Assembly (NCBI RefSeq): GCF_000420705.1
Contig: NZ_ATVL01000012.1
Span: 272,003-336,002, forward strand
DNA: 64,000 nt
Direction of reading: 5' to 3'
Source of the DNA: Hymenobacter norwichensis DSM 15439
GTDB lineage: Bacteria > Bacteroidota > Bacteroidia > Cytophagales > Hymenobacteraceae
The position numbers were made by a program, and so were the translations under genes. The notes beneath the pieces are model-generated. The model had not been told where the DNA came from and ran no database searches. It saw nothing but the letters and a program-made list of their open reading frames with translations. Positions 25,841 through 35,374 of the stretch are shown here, piece by piece. The first letter of the stretch is position 1. Every line of letters begins with the position of its first letter.

Positions 25841-28800
25841 TTACAGGTTGAAGTTGACACCAAGCGTGAAGGTGCGGGCGCTAGGGTAGGGCAGGTAGTC
25901 AATCCCAACCGAAGGCACCTGGTTGGCACTGCGCTTCACCGTGTTGATTTCCGGATCAAACCCATCGTATTTGGTAATCACAAACAGGTTCTGACCTGTG
26001 ATGTACACGCGGGCCCCTTTCACAACGCTACCCACATTGCCGAAGGCGTAGGCTAGCGTCAAGTTCGACATTTTCAGGTAGTTGCCTTTCTCAAGGTAGC
26101 GCGTAGTAGCTGCCGCCGGGTTGCCAATCGACTCCTTAATGGGGTTCTCGAAGGTGGAGAGGGCAATGTTTTTGCCAGCCCCAATCTGCCCCACGTTGCC
26201 TACTGCATTAAGCGTGTTGTTGTAGATGTACTGACCGAATACGCCGGTCATGTTGGCAACCAACGAAAGTTTGCCGTAGCGGGCATTGGCGCTCAAACCC
26301 AGCAGCGTACGGGGGTTAGGACTGCCGGCATAAACGAGGTTTGCCAGGTCTACTGGGTTCGACAGGCCCTGTTCATTCAGGCCGTTGTAGCGAGGCAGGA
26401 AGAAGGCGTTCAGTGGATAACCGCTGCGGATAAGCTGCGAGGTAGACCCCGACAACCCCTGCCCGTTGATAGCGCCGGTTATAATGTCGGCTCCAACTAG
26501 GTCTTTCACTTCGTTGCGGATGAAAGTGGCGTTGGCGTTAAAGCCGACCTCCACCTTATCGTTGCGCACGAGTGTGGTGCCCAACGACATTTCCACCCCT
26601 TTGTTCACAATTTTACCGTCGAGGTTGTCCCAGAAGATGGCCTGTACCTGCGGCGCGGGCTGGCCCGGCACAGTTGGGAACAGGATGTCGCTGGTGGTTT
26701 TATTGAAATAGTCCGCGGTGAAGGTGAGGCGGTTCTCAAACGCTCCAATGTCGATGCCCACGTTGAACTGGCGGTCGGCCTGCCATTTCAAGTTCTCGTT
26801 ACGGCTGTTAAGCGGGATCTGTGCTCCGTTGTCGCGAATCTCGAAGCGGTCCTGGGCGGCACCCGCCGGGAATTCCTGGTTGCCGGTGAGGCCGTAGCCG
26901 GTCCGCAGTTTGAGTTGGGTGAGCTTCTCCGCTGGGAAGAAGGACTCCTGGCTCAGGTCCCAGGCGAAGGCAAACGAAGGGAAGTAACCTACTCGCTCGT
27001 TGGCGCCGAACTTGCTGCTTTCGTCGCGGCGCAGGGTGCCGGTCAGCACGTAGCGGTCCTTGTAGTTGAAAATAGCCCGGCCAAAAAAGGATTGCAGCGC
27101 TGAACTAGGGTCCCTGAACGATGAAATGGTGCGTGAGCCGGTGGCCGAAGACTGGATGTAGTTGGTATAGTCGAGGCCAAAGTTTCCGAAGCCTCCCGTA
27201 GCCGGGTTGCCGTAGGCGCTTATGCTGGAGCCCAAGTTGATGAACTTCGTATACTCGTAGCCCACCACAGCATTCAGGTTCAGGTCGGTAGCAACGGTTT
27301 TATTGAAGTTCAGCGTGTGGACCATTTGCTGCGTGGTCAGTTCGTTGTTGCTAATGCTCGCAAAGCCCTGATTTTCAATACCGGGGTAGTTGATCAGGCG
27401 CTGGTTGATGGACGTGCGTCGCTCGCCGGAGTTATAGTTCACGCTCAGCAGCATCCGGTAATTAAGCCAGTCGGCGAACTTATACGAAGGCGCGATGCTG
27501 GCCAGTATGGTGTTCACCCGCGAGTTATCGTCGTATAGCTCTTGGGCCGCGAGGGGGTTCACCACGTCGCCGGACTGAATGAAGAGCGAGCCATCAGGGT
27601 TGCGCAATGGCTGCGTGGGGTTCCATTGCAGGGCCTGCCCAATGAGGCTGCCCCGGAAGCCGGCGTCGGTGGTGATGTTGGCCAGCTGTTCGCGGAACTG
27701 GCTGGTGGCAATGTTCACATCAACGCCCAGTTTTTTGCTTTCCAGAAATTGCAGGTTGGTGGACAGATTGGCGCTGTACTTCTTGAAACCGGTTTTGTTG
27801 ACGATACCATCCTGGTCGAGGTAGCCGAGTGAGAGACGGTAACGGCCGGTTTCGCCGCCGCCGCTCATGGCTACGTTGTAGTTCTGAAGGTAGCCGGTGC
27901 GCAGAATTTCGTCTAGCGCGTCTACGTCGCCGCCTTTATCGTTGCTGGCCGGCGCTCCGTAGTAGCCAATGGCTTCCCGGTACTGGCTGGCGTTGAGAAA
28001 CTCAGGCCGGCGCAGCAGCTTCGAGAAGCCACCCGATACACCCACGCTCAGCACGGGGGCGCCGGAGTTGCCTTTTTTGGTGGTAATGAGCACTACCCCA
28101 TAGGCAGCACGAGAGCCGTAAATAGCGGTGGCCGAGGCATCTTTCAGTACCGTAAAGGTCTCAATATCATCGGGGTTGAGGAAGTTGAGCGGGTTACTGT
28201 CGGCACCCGCTCCCACGTCGGCTGAGGCGGCCAGACCGGGCCGTGCTGTACGGCCATCGAGGGGTACGCCGTCTACCACATAAAGTGGCTGTCCTGAGCC
28301 TGTTACGGCCGAGTTTCCTCGAATGCGGATGGTAGTCGGGCCGCCGGGCTGGCCGCTGTTGTTGCCCACTTGTACCCCCGACACACGGCCTTGCAGCAGT
28401 TGGTCCGGCGACGTGAACGTGCCCTTGTTGAAGTCCTTCTCACCAATTACGGCCACGGCACCGGTTACGTCCTGCTTGCGCGCTGTACCGTAGCCCACTA
28501 CCACTACTTCGCTCAGCGACTGCGCATCCTCTTTCAGCGTCACCTGCACCGACGACTTGCCGGTGATGTTGACTTGCTGCGAGGCGTAGCCTACGTAGGA
28601 AACCGTGAGGGTGGTAGCCGTAGCCGGCACTTGCAGCTCGAAACTACCGTCGCCGCTGGTGCTGGCGCCTACGGTGGTACCCGTCACAACCACCGTCACA
28701 CCAGGCAGGCCCGCCGACTGTGCATCAACCACTTTGCCTGATACCGGGCGAGTGGTTTGAGCTTGGCCCAGAGAGGGGAGCATGCTCATCACGACAATAG

Positions 28801-28888
28801 GAGCCAGTGCCACTTTCAGCCAATGTGGCCTGTCAGCAACGACTCTTACTGGCGAGTACTCAGTTGAAGTGTACCGTTTGTAGCTCAT
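25841..28888 (-). CDS. SusC/RagA family TonB-dependent transporter of the alpha-glucan locus
   Basis: A 1015-residue outer-membrane receptor. It has an unusually long positively charged N-terminus before the signal peptide core (ending LGQAQ near residue 44), a carboxypeptidase-D regulatory domain (SGKVVDAQSAGLPGVTVVV), LSEVVVVGYG, the plug segment LYVVDGVPLDGR and IYGSRAAYGVVLI, then the barrel. A LacI-type palindrome is 57 bases upstream of the start codon, within the 138-base gap to the GH13 gene, so susC-susD may have its own promoter as well as read-through from GH13. Confidence 0.93.
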   Translation of the reverse strand: MSYKRYTSTEYSPVRVVADRPHWLKVALAPIVVMSMLPSLGQAQTTRPVSGKVVDAQSAGLPGVTVVVTGTTVGASTSGDGSFELQVPATATTLTVSYVGYASQQVNITGKSSVQVTLKEDAQSLSEVVVVGYGTARKQDVTGAVAVIGEKDFNKGTFTSPDQLLQGRVSGVQVGNNSGQPGGPTTIRIRGNSAVTGSGQPLYVVDGVPLDGRTARPGLAASADVGAGADSNPLNFLNPDDIETFTVLKDASATAIYGSRAAYGVVLITTKKGNSGAPVLSVGVSGGFSKLLRRPEFLNASQYREAIGYYGAPASNDKGGDVDALDEILRTGYLQNYNVAMSGGGETGRYRLSLGYLDQDGIVNKTGFKKYSANLSTNLQFLESKKLGVDVNIATSQFREQLANITTDAGFRGSLIGQALQWNPTQPLRNPDGSLFIQSGDVVNPLAAQELYDDNSRVNTILASIAPSYKFADWLNYRMLLSVNYNSGERRTSINQRLINYPGIENQGFASISNNELTTQQMVHTLNFNKTVATDLNLNAVVGYEYTKFINLGSSISAYGNPATGGFGNFGLDYTNYIQSSATGSRTISSFRDPSSALQSFFGRAIFNYKDRYVLTGTLRRDESSKFGANERVGYFPSFAFAWDLSQESFFPAEKLTQLKLRTGYGLTGNQEFPAGAAQDRFEIRDNGAQIPLNSRNENLKWQADRQFNVGIDIGAFENRLTFTADYFNKTTSDILFPTVPGQPAPQVQAIFWDNLDGKIVNKGVEMSLGTTLVRNDKVEVGFNANATFIRNEVKDLVGADIITGAINGQGLSGSTSQLIRSGYPLNAFFLPRYNGLNEQGLSNPVDLANLVYAGSPNPRTLLGLSANARYGKLSLVANMTGVFGQYIYNNTLNAVGNVGQIGAGKNIALSTFENPIKESIGNPAAATTRYLEKGNYLKMSNLTLAYAFGNVGSVVKGARVYITGQNLFVITKYDGFDPEINTVKRSANQVPSVGIDYLPYPSARTFTLGVNFNL

Positions 28889-28944
28889 ACAAGGAGAATG
28901 AAAAGATGGGAATGTTGAAAGGGTTCAGTAGCTGTATTGACTTC

Positions 28945-28960
28945 ACGCAAACGATTTCGA
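28945..28960. promoter_or_regulatory. LacI-type operator-like site upstream of susC
   Basis: ACGCAAACGATTTCGA matches 13 of 16 positions of the perfect palindrome upstream of the GH13 gene (30958-30973). It is 57 bases before the susC start codon. No LacI-family gene is in the window. Confidence 0.45.
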
Positions 28961-29026
28961 GGTAAGCAACAAAGCGGGCTGAGCAAGAACGAAAATCAGT
29001 GCAATGGATAGAAGGGGTGGTTATTT

Positions 29027-30805
29027 CTACAGCAGCGGCATTACCACGGCCTGCCAGGGCTGTAGCTCGAAGGAAGAGCCACTGGGCGTGGTAGGGTAGT
29101 TGTTGAGCCAAGGCGTACCAGTCGGGACCAAGCCGGTGGGCAGGGCCCAGGTGCGCTTCTCGGAAGAGAAGTTGAGCGCCACCAGCACTTTGTCGTTGCC
29201 TTGGGTGCGAGTGTAGGCGTAGATGTGAGGATTGGCCGGGTCGAGCAGCCGGTATTGGCCGTACACCAGCACTTTGTGCTTGTCGCGCAGTTGGATGGCC
29301 CGGCGGAAGTGGTTCAGCACCGAGCTGGAGTCTTTTTCCTCCGCCGCCTGATTGATGGTGAGGTAGTTGGGGTTGATTTTCAGCCAGGGCGTGCCAGTGG
29401 TGAAGCCCGCGTTGGCGATGGCATTCCACTGAAAAGGGGTTCGGCTGTTGTCGCGCGAGAAGCGCTGGAGCTGCTTGATATAAGCGGCTTGGTTGCCGCC
29501 CTGGCTGCGCACCAGTGCGTAGCCGTTGAGTGCCGCCACGTCGCGGTAGTCGGCCATGTTGTCGAACCGGATGTTGGTCATGCCCAGCTCGTCGCCGTTG
29601 TAGCAATAGGGTGTGCCGCGCATGGTCAGCAGAAACGTGTTCAGCAGCTGCGCCGAGTAGGTGCGAAAGGCCGGCCGGTCGTCGCCGAACTTGCTCACCA
29701 TCCGGGGCTGGTCGTGGTTGCCCAGGTCGAGAGCCTGCCAGCCTTTCTGGGCGAACGTGCTGTCCCATTTCGTGAAGACGCGCTTGAGTTCGGTAAGCTG
29801 ATAAGTGTCAGAGCTGCTGCCTACACCGGTGCCTTCGAAGTGGTAGGTCATGTCCAATTCCTTGCGGGCGGGGTCCACGAACAGCATGGCTTCCGTGACG
29901 TTGCGGCCCGCGCCTTCGGCCACGCTCATCACGTTGTACTTGCTAAGCACCTCGCGGTTGATTTCCTGGAGGTACTCATGCAGGTGGGGGCCGTGGTTGT
30001 AGGCATTGGCGAAGTTCTGGTCATTGAGGCCCGGCATGGGCGGAAACGCGGGGTCTTTGGCCACAAACTGGAAGGCGTCCATCCGAAAACCATCGATGCC
30101 CTTGTCCAGCCAGAAGCGCATAATGTTATGCACCTCCTGGCGGAGCTTGGGATTGTTCCAGTTCAGGTCGGGCTGCTTGCGCGAGAAGATGTGCAGGTAG
30201 TAGGCCTTAGTGAGCGAATCATACTGCCAGGCGTTGCGCTTCACATCGAAAGTGCTGTAACGCGCTGGTGGCGTGCCCTTTTCGGCGGGCCACCAGTAGT
30301 AATAGTCGCGGTACGGGCTGGTGCGGGAGTTGCGCGCCTGTTTAAACCATTCGTGCTCGTCGGAGCTATGATTGACCACCAAGTCCATCACCAGCTTGAT
30401 GCCGCGCTGGTGCAGGCCTTTGAGCAGTGCGTCGAAGTCCTGCATGGTGCCAAATTCCGGCATAATCTGCCGGTAATCAGATATATCGTAGCCGTTGTCG
30501 TCGTTAGGAGAGGCGTAAATTGGGTTCAGCCAAACTGTACCCACACCGATACTTTTCAAGTAATCAAGACGCGAAATAATACCTTTTAAGTCGCCTATTC
30601 CGTCGCCGTTGCTATCCTGGAAACTGCGCGGATAGAGTTGGTATACCACTGTTTCCTTCCACCAGCCGGGCTTTTTGCTGACTGCCTCGGTATCTGCGCC
30701 GGCTCCAACTGCCGTGGTGGCAGCAGTTTCCGTCTTGGTGCCCTGCTGACAGGCAGCCAGCAGTAACATCAATAACGCAGATAATAGACAATACAGGTTT
30801 TTCAT
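29027..30805 (-). CDS. GH13 alpha-glucosidase lipoprotein (oligo-1,6-glucosidase-like)
   Basis: A 592-residue glycosidase. It has a lipobox LLLAAC (Cys 19), so it is membrane-anchored. The catalytic (beta/alpha)8 barrel follows: VVYQLYPRSFQDSNGDGIGD, DLVVNH (141-146), nucleophile Asp 243 in DGFRMDAF, acid/base Glu 297 in SVAEGAG, and Asp 365 in LGNHDQPR. A C-terminal beta domain ends at residue 592. The sequence resembles GH13 oligo-1,6-glucosidase/alpha-glucosidase subfamilies, which release glucose from short alpha-glucans. It leads the operon with susC and susD and is divergent from a SusR-like regulator. Confidence 0.9.
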   Translation of the reverse strand: MKNLYCLLSALLMLLLAACQQGTKTETAATTAVGAGADTEAVSKKPGWWKETVVYQLYPRSFQDSNGDGIGDLKGIISRLDYLKSIGVGTVWLNPIYASPNDDNGYDISDYRQIMPEFGTMQDFDALLKGLHQRGIKLVMDLVVNHSSDEHEWFKQARNSRTSPYRDYYYWWPAEKGTPPARYSTFDVKRNAWQYDSLTKAYYLHIFSRKQPDLNWNNPKLRQEVHNIMRFWLDKGIDGFRMDAFQFVAKDPAFPPMPGLNDQNFANAYNHGPHLHEYLQEINREVLSKYNVMSVAEGAGRNVTEAMLFVDPARKELDMTYHFEGTGVGSSSDTYQLTELKRVFTKWDSTFAQKGWQALDLGNHDQPRMVSKFGDDRPAFRTYSAQLLNTFLLTMRGTPYCYNGDELGMTNIRFDNMADYRDVAALNGYALVRSQGGNQAAYIKQLQRFSRDNSRTPFQWNAIANAGFTTGTPWLKINPNYLTINQAAEEKDSSSVLNHFRRAIQLRDKHKVLVYGQYRLLDPANPHIYAYTRTQGNDKVLVALNFSSEKRTWALPTGLVPTGTPWLNNYPTTPSGSSFELQPWQAVVMPLL

Positions 30806-31441
30806 ACAAAGAAAAAGCGGGGAGCCACTGCTAATAGCAATTCAGCGATGCACGCATTCAAGCCTAAAAGAGAAGTATAACTGAGTACTCTACTGTGCCT
30901 TGATGAATGACTAATGGGCAATAGAAGGGCTAAACCAATCGACACTGTATCTTAGTATCGCAAACGTTTGCGAATCAGATGTAGCAAAAGAATCAGCTTA
31001 CCGTTTCTTTTGGAAATCAGCATTGGCCTTATTAGAAAAAATATTAGTACATACTACAATTAAGCAACTGATTTTCAGTATTTTGTATCTAAATATATGC
31101 TGTAAAATATCAGGCTATTATTAAGTATGTAGGTGTCTTTTATTGTTCAGATTCTCTTATCAAATCACTGTTGGTTGGAGTTTCGATACAATTTTATTGA
31201 ACTAGTACATTTCAGATAACCAATCATACTGGCTTCAGAACAAATGATAGAAATCAACTGAAAAACAAAATATGATATGTTCTATGGTCTCACTTACTAA
31301 AGTGATTTGCTATCCTTGCTACCCATGAGCTTGAAACAGACCAAGCTATGTTGAGCTTAACAAGAGTAAAATGGTAACTTGTGTGTTAAATAATAGTTAG
31401 TAATTGCCTACTCACTAATCCAGTTCGTGTTGTTGCTGCCT
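30806..31441. other. AT-rich divergent regulatory region of the alpha-glucan locus
   Basis: About 640 bases between the GH13 operon and the SusR-like gene. It is clearly more AT-rich than the genes (especially 31000-31260). It contains the 16-bp LacI-type palindrome 153 bases upstream of the GH13 start codon. No coding sequence is seen. It is expected to hold the divergent promoters and any binding site for the SusR-like protein, which I could not identify. Confidence 0.6.
30958..30973. promoter_or_regulatory. Perfect 16-bp LacI-type palindrome
   Basis: TCGCAAACGTTTGCGA is a perfect palindrome with the central CG typical of LacI/PurR-family operators. It lies 153 bases upstream of the GH13 start, in the divergent region with the SusR-like gene. 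Function is inferred from symmetry and from the second, imperfect copy before susC. Confidence 0.6.
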
Positions 31442-33166
31442 ATGCCAAGAGTATTTTGGTTTTCTGGGATTTACAGCTTGCTACTGTGGATGCTGCCAAC
31501 CTTGGCTTGGGGAGGGCGGACAGACAGCTTGCTGCAAGTGCTTGACCGTACCCTAACCCAGCAGCACCTCTACGACCAACAGCGGCTTGAGCGCCTCACC
31601 AGGCTGAAAGCTGCCCTGGTCGCCAATCAGCAGGATAAAGCCGCCAGTTTCAGTGCGGTGCTGCTGATTTGCGATGAGTATCAGGTGTTTAAATACGACT
31701 CGGCCTTTGCTTACAGTCTGAAGCTCAACAAGCTGGCCCGGCAACTGCGCGACCCGGCGAAGCTGCAAACAGCCCGTACCAAACTAGCGCACACCCTCCG
31801 CTCAGCTGGTCTGTTCAAAGATGCCTTCGATACGTTGGAAGTCATCAATGTTCGACAGCTAGAGCCCCAATACCAAGCCGAGTATTATGAAGTCTACAGT
31901 ATCGTATCTGTAGAACTAGCTGAATACGACCAAGATGGCTACTTCCAGCCGTTCTATAAAGCCAAAGCCTACGCCTATGCCGACACGGTGGCCCGGCACG
32001 AACCGGCTGGTTCATACATCTACCTCAACCAACGGATATTTCAAGCCCGCCAGAAAAACGACTTGCGCGCCGGTATTGCCGCTTATAACCAAATGCAAGG
32101 CTTGTCCTTGACTCCGCACCAAGTGGCTATGTCGGCCAGCTCGTTGGCTTTGATTTTTGAAAGGGCCGGGCAGCACGATAAGGCGCTAGAATTGATGACG
32201 TTAGCGGCTATAAATGATATCAGGTCAGCCACTAAGGAGGGTATTGCCCTTTTCAGCGTCTCAACGTACTGCTACCAGAAAGGCGAGCTGCAACGGGCTT
32301 ATACCTATATCAACGCGGCCAAGGAAATGGCGGTGTTCTATCGTGCCCGCCAACGGCAGTTGCAAATGTCGTCGATTGCCGCTCTTATTGATGGGCAGAA
32401 GATAAGCTTGGTGGAAAGCCAGCGGCAGCAGGCTCGCAGCTCGGCCTGGGCTATTGGGTTGTTGGCAGCATTGGTGCTAGGCTTGGCGCTGGTGATTTAT
32501 CTGCAACTGCGGCGTCTGCGCAAAGCCGGGCAATTGCTAGCCACCACCAACCAGGAGTTGCACGTCAACAACAGCAAGCTACAGGAAGCCAATTACACGC
32601 AGCACCAGCTCAACACCAAGCTCCAAGAACTGAACCGGGGGCTAAACGAAGCCAATCATATCAAGGAAGAGTACATTGGTTACTACTTTAGCAACTCTTC
32701 GCGCTACGTCAATCAGCTGGAAGACTTGCAGCGCAAACTCAGTACGCTGCTGAAAACCAAGCAGGCTGCTACGGCGCAACGCTTGGTTGAGGACATTGAC
32801 ATCAAAGAGGAGCGCACTAACCTGTTCAAGGGCTTCGACACGGTGTTCGTGCGGCTGTTTCCTAACTTCGTGACGGACTTCAATGCTTTGTTTGCGGAAG
32901 CGGATAGAATAGTTCTATCAGAGGATCAATTGCTTAACACCGAGTTACGCATATTTGCGCTGATCCGGCTGGGCATTGCCGATAGTGAGCAGATTAGTCG
33001 GGTGCTAGGCTACTCCATCCATACGGTGTACGCCTACAAAACGCGGGTAAAAAACCGCTCCTTCGTGCCCAACGAAGCCTTTGAGGCACGTATTCTGGCC
33101 ATTCAGGCCACACCCACCGAAGACTGGGAAACGGCCTGGGAAGCCGCCGCTGCGTCCGTCGGCTAG
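31442..33166 (+). CDS. SusR-like membrane-spanning transcriptional regulator (DUF6377)
   Basis: A 574-residue protein with the layout of Bacteroidota SusR-type regulators. It has an N-terminal signal/anchor (residues about 5-24), a helical TPR-like periplasmic sensor to about 330, a transmembrane helix (AIGLLAALVLGLALVIYLQL, about 332-355), a coiled coil (NQELHVNNSKLQEAN), then a cytoplasmic DUF6377-like region. The C-terminus holds a LuxR-like helix-turn-helix (RIFALIRLGIADSEQISRVL, then HTVYAYKTRVKNRSF). In Bacteroides, SusR senses maltose and activates starch genes. The divergent GH13-susCD operon and downstream GH65 support the same role here. ATG 31442 is preferred to a GTG five codons upstream. 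Confidence 0.85.
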   Translation: MPRVFWFSGIYSLLLWMLPTLAWGGRTDSLLQVLDRTLTQQHLYDQQRLERLTRLKAALVANQQDKAASFSAVLLICDEYQVFKYDSAFAYSLKLNKLARQLRDPAKLQTARTKLAHTLRSAGLFKDAFDTLEVINVRQLEPQYQAEYYEVYSIVSVELAEYDQDGYFQPFYKAKAYAYADTVARHEPAGSYIYLNQRIFQARQKNDLRAGIAAYNQMQGLSLTPHQVAMSASSLALIFERAGQHDKALELMTLAAINDIRSATKEGIALFSVSTYCYQKGELQRAYTYINAAKEMAVFYRARQRQLQMSSIAALIDGQKISLVESQRQQARSSAWAIGLLAALVLGLALVIYLQLRRLRKAGQLLATTNQELHVNNSKLQEANYTQHQLNTKLQELNRGLNEANHIKEEYIGYYFSNSSRYVNQLEDLQRKLSTLLKTKQAATAQRLVEDIDIKEERTNLFKGFDTVFVRLFPNFVTDFNALFAEADRIVLSEDQLLNTELRIFALIRLGIADSEQISRVLGYSIHTVYAYKTRVKNRSFVPNEAFEARILAIQATPTEDWETAWEAAAASVG

Positions 33167-33227
33167 TATCTGTTGGCTGAAAATCATCAAGTTGGGCTGT
33201 TGCCCGTCATCTTTTCTTTGCGTCCGT

Positions 33228-35285
33228 ATGCTTGCTTCCTTTCGGTGCGGCCTGCCCCTTGCTTTACTGGTGTGGCTGCTAGCTGGTGTTCACCCTCTGA
33301 CTGCCCAAACGCCCGACCCCTGGCGCATCACCGCCGATAAAATCGAACCCAGTAACTATTACGGCGTGACGGTGGCCAACGGTATGCTGGGCATTGTATC
33401 GGCGCCGGTGCCGTTTCAGGTAAAGAACGTGGTGCTGGCTGGGGCCTACGACCAGTACGGCCGGGGGCGGGTCAGCAATTTCCTCAACAGCTTCAACCTG
33501 CTGAATATGTACCTGGAAGTGGACGGCCACCGCCTCAATGCGCAGGATGCCACCAACTTCCGGCAGCAGTTGGATATGCAGCGTGCCTCACTCACCACCA
33601 CTTTCGACTACCAAGACAAAGCCAGCATCAGCTACACGTATTACGCCCTGCGCCACTTGCCGTTCACGGTGCTGCTCGATGTGTCCATCACGGCCAAAAG
33701 GGACGTGGCTCTCACGGCCGCCAGTGTGATGGAAGCCCCTGATGCCCTGCGCGATGTGCAGAACTACTACAACGAAATCGACCGACCACATACCACGCTG
33801 AGTTTGCTCACGTCGTCGGCCAAAAGCCCCACTGGCAAGCTGCTGCTTTGTGCCAGCAACAGCTTTCTGTTCGAGGAGCCGCACGGGCAGGAGCCGCGCA
33901 TCATCCACGAAATGTGGGACAACAACATGCACCTCATCAAGTTCAGCCGGAGCTTGAAGGCAGGGCAGAAGTACGCCTACGCTGTGGCAGGCTCATCCAT
34001 CACCTCCGCCCACCACCCTGACCCGCTCAATGAAGCTGAGCGCCTGACTATTTTCGCCCGCCTGGAAGGGCGGCAACGGCTGCTTGACTTTCACGCCAAA
34101 GCCTGGCAGGACTTGTGGCGCAGCGACATCCAAATAACCGGCGACGCGCAGGCCCAGCAAGACGTGCACAGCATGCTCTACCACTTGTACAGCTTCTCGC
34201 GGGCCGGCACCGAGTATTCGTCCTCACCGATGGGGCTTTCGGGGCTGGGCTACAACGGGCACGTGTTCTGGGATTCCGACTTATGGATGTTCCCGGCCTT
34301 GCTGGTGCTGCACCCGGATATTGCGAAGTCGTTGGTAGAGTACCGATTTCAGCGCCTCGACATGGCCCGCCGCAACGCCTTTGCGCACGGCTACAAGGGT
34401 GCCATGTATCCTTGGGAAAGCGCCGATACCGGCGTAGAGGAAACGCCGGTGTGGGCCTTGAGCGGACCGTTCGAGCACCACATTTCGGCCTGCGTGGCAC
34501 TAGCCGCGTGGCAGTACTACTGCGTGACCCAGGACAAGGAGTGGCTACGCGAGAAAGGCTGGCCGATCCTCTCCGCCACCGCCGACTTCTGGGCCAGCCG
34601 GGTGGAGCGCAACGGCCCCGGCCACTACGACATCAAGAACGTGGTAGCGTCCGATGAGTGGGCCGAGAATGTAGACAACGATGCCTTTACCAACGCCGCC
34701 GCCCAAGCCAATCTGCAAGCTGCCACCGATGCTGCCAAACTGCTAGGCTTGCGCGCCAACCCCGACTGGCTGCAAGTCGCCCAGAACATTCCCATTCTGC
34801 ATTTGCCCGACGGCACCACCCAGGAGCACGCCACCTACCACGGCGAGGGTATTAAACAGGGCGACGTAAACCTGCTGGCCTATCCGCTGAAGACCGTCAC
34901 CAGCCCCGCCCAAATCCGCAAAGACCTAACGTACTATGAAACGCGCGTGCCCAACGAAGGCACTCCCGCCATGACGCAGGCCATTTTCTCGTTGCTTTAT
35001 GCCCGCCTAGGCGACGGGGCCAAGGCGCAGCACTTCTTTGAAGATGCCTATGTGCCCAACCTGCTGCCGCCTTTCCGCGTCATTGCCGAAACCAAAGGCG
35101 GTACCAATCCTTACTTTGCTACTGGCGCCGGCGGCGTGCTACAAGCGGTGATGATGGGTTTTGGCGGACTCGATATTACCCCAACGGGTATTGTACAGCG
35201 CAAAACCACGCTGCCCACCAATTGGCAGTCGGTGAAAATAACGGGGGTAGGGGTGCAGCGCAAAACCTATTCGGTGGGGCGCTAG
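33228..35285 (+). CDS. Secreted GH65 family glycosidase, probably a hydrolase
   Basis: A 685-residue exported enzyme of the (alpha/alpha)6-barrel family GH65. The signal peptide ends near LTAQ (about residue 25). A beta-sandwich domain comes first, then the barrel with HVFWDSDLWMFPALL, AMYPWESADTG and the catalytic acid candidate Glu 477 in ASDEWAENVDNDAF. Cytoplasmic GH65 phosphorylases lack signal peptides, whereas the Flavobacterium kojibiose hydrolase is exported. Glu 621 in VIAETKGG lies 144 residues after Glu 477, the spacing I recall for that hydrolase's acid and base. It follows the SusR-like gene by 61 bases. The frame is open upstream, but this ATG gives a clean signal. Confidence 0.85.
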   Translation: MLASFRCGLPLALLVWLLAGVHPLTAQTPDPWRITADKIEPSNYYGVTVANGMLGIVSAPVPFQVKNVVLAGAYDQYGRGRVSNFLNSFNLLNMYLEVDGHRLNAQDATNFRQQLDMQRASLTTTFDYQDKASISYTYYALRHLPFTVLLDVSITAKRDVALTAASVMEAPDALRDVQNYYNEIDRPHTTLSLLTSSAKSPTGKLLLCASNSFLFEEPHGQEPRIIHEMWDNNMHLIKFSRSLKAGQKYAYAVAGSSITSAHHPDPLNEAERLTIFARLEGRQRLLDFHAKAWQDLWRSDIQITGDAQAQQDVHSMLYHLYSFSRAGTEYSSSPMGLSGLGYNGHVFWDSDLWMFPALLVLHPDIAKSLVEYRFQRLDMARRNAFAHGYKGAMYPWESADTGVEETPVWALSGPFEHHISACVALAAWQYYCVTQDKEWLREKGWPILSATADFWASRVERNGPGHYDIKNVVASDEWAENVDNDAFTNAAAQANLQAATDAAKLLGLRANPDWLQVAQNIPILHLPDGTTQEHATYHGEGIKQGDVNLLAYPLKTVTSPAQIRKDLTYYETRVPNEGTPAMTQAIFSLLYARLGDGAKAQHFFEDAYVPNLLPPFRVIAETKGGTNPYFATGAGGVLQAVMMGFGGLDITPTGIVQRKTTLPTNWQSVKITGVGVQRKTYSVGR

Positions 35286-35374
35286 TAAGCAGGCAGAGCG
35301 AAGCGCAACGGCAGTAGTTCTGGCGTTGCGCTTTGCCTTGGCGTACCACCCCACGAGCGTTACTTCCGCACTCC

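Noticed and set aside
28860..29768. Minus-strand frame of 302 codons overlapping the GH13 gene
   Set aside because: It is an alternative frame within GH13 and the following spacer; rich in Arg/Gln/Pro with no domain.
29201..30589. Plus-strand frame of 462 codons opposite GH13
   Set aside because: Antisense shadow of a gene with all catalytic motifs; high-GC codon bias leaves the opposite frame open.
33081..33227. N-terminal extension of the GH65 protein
   Set aside because: Overlaps the end of the SusR-like gene and would bury the signal peptide.
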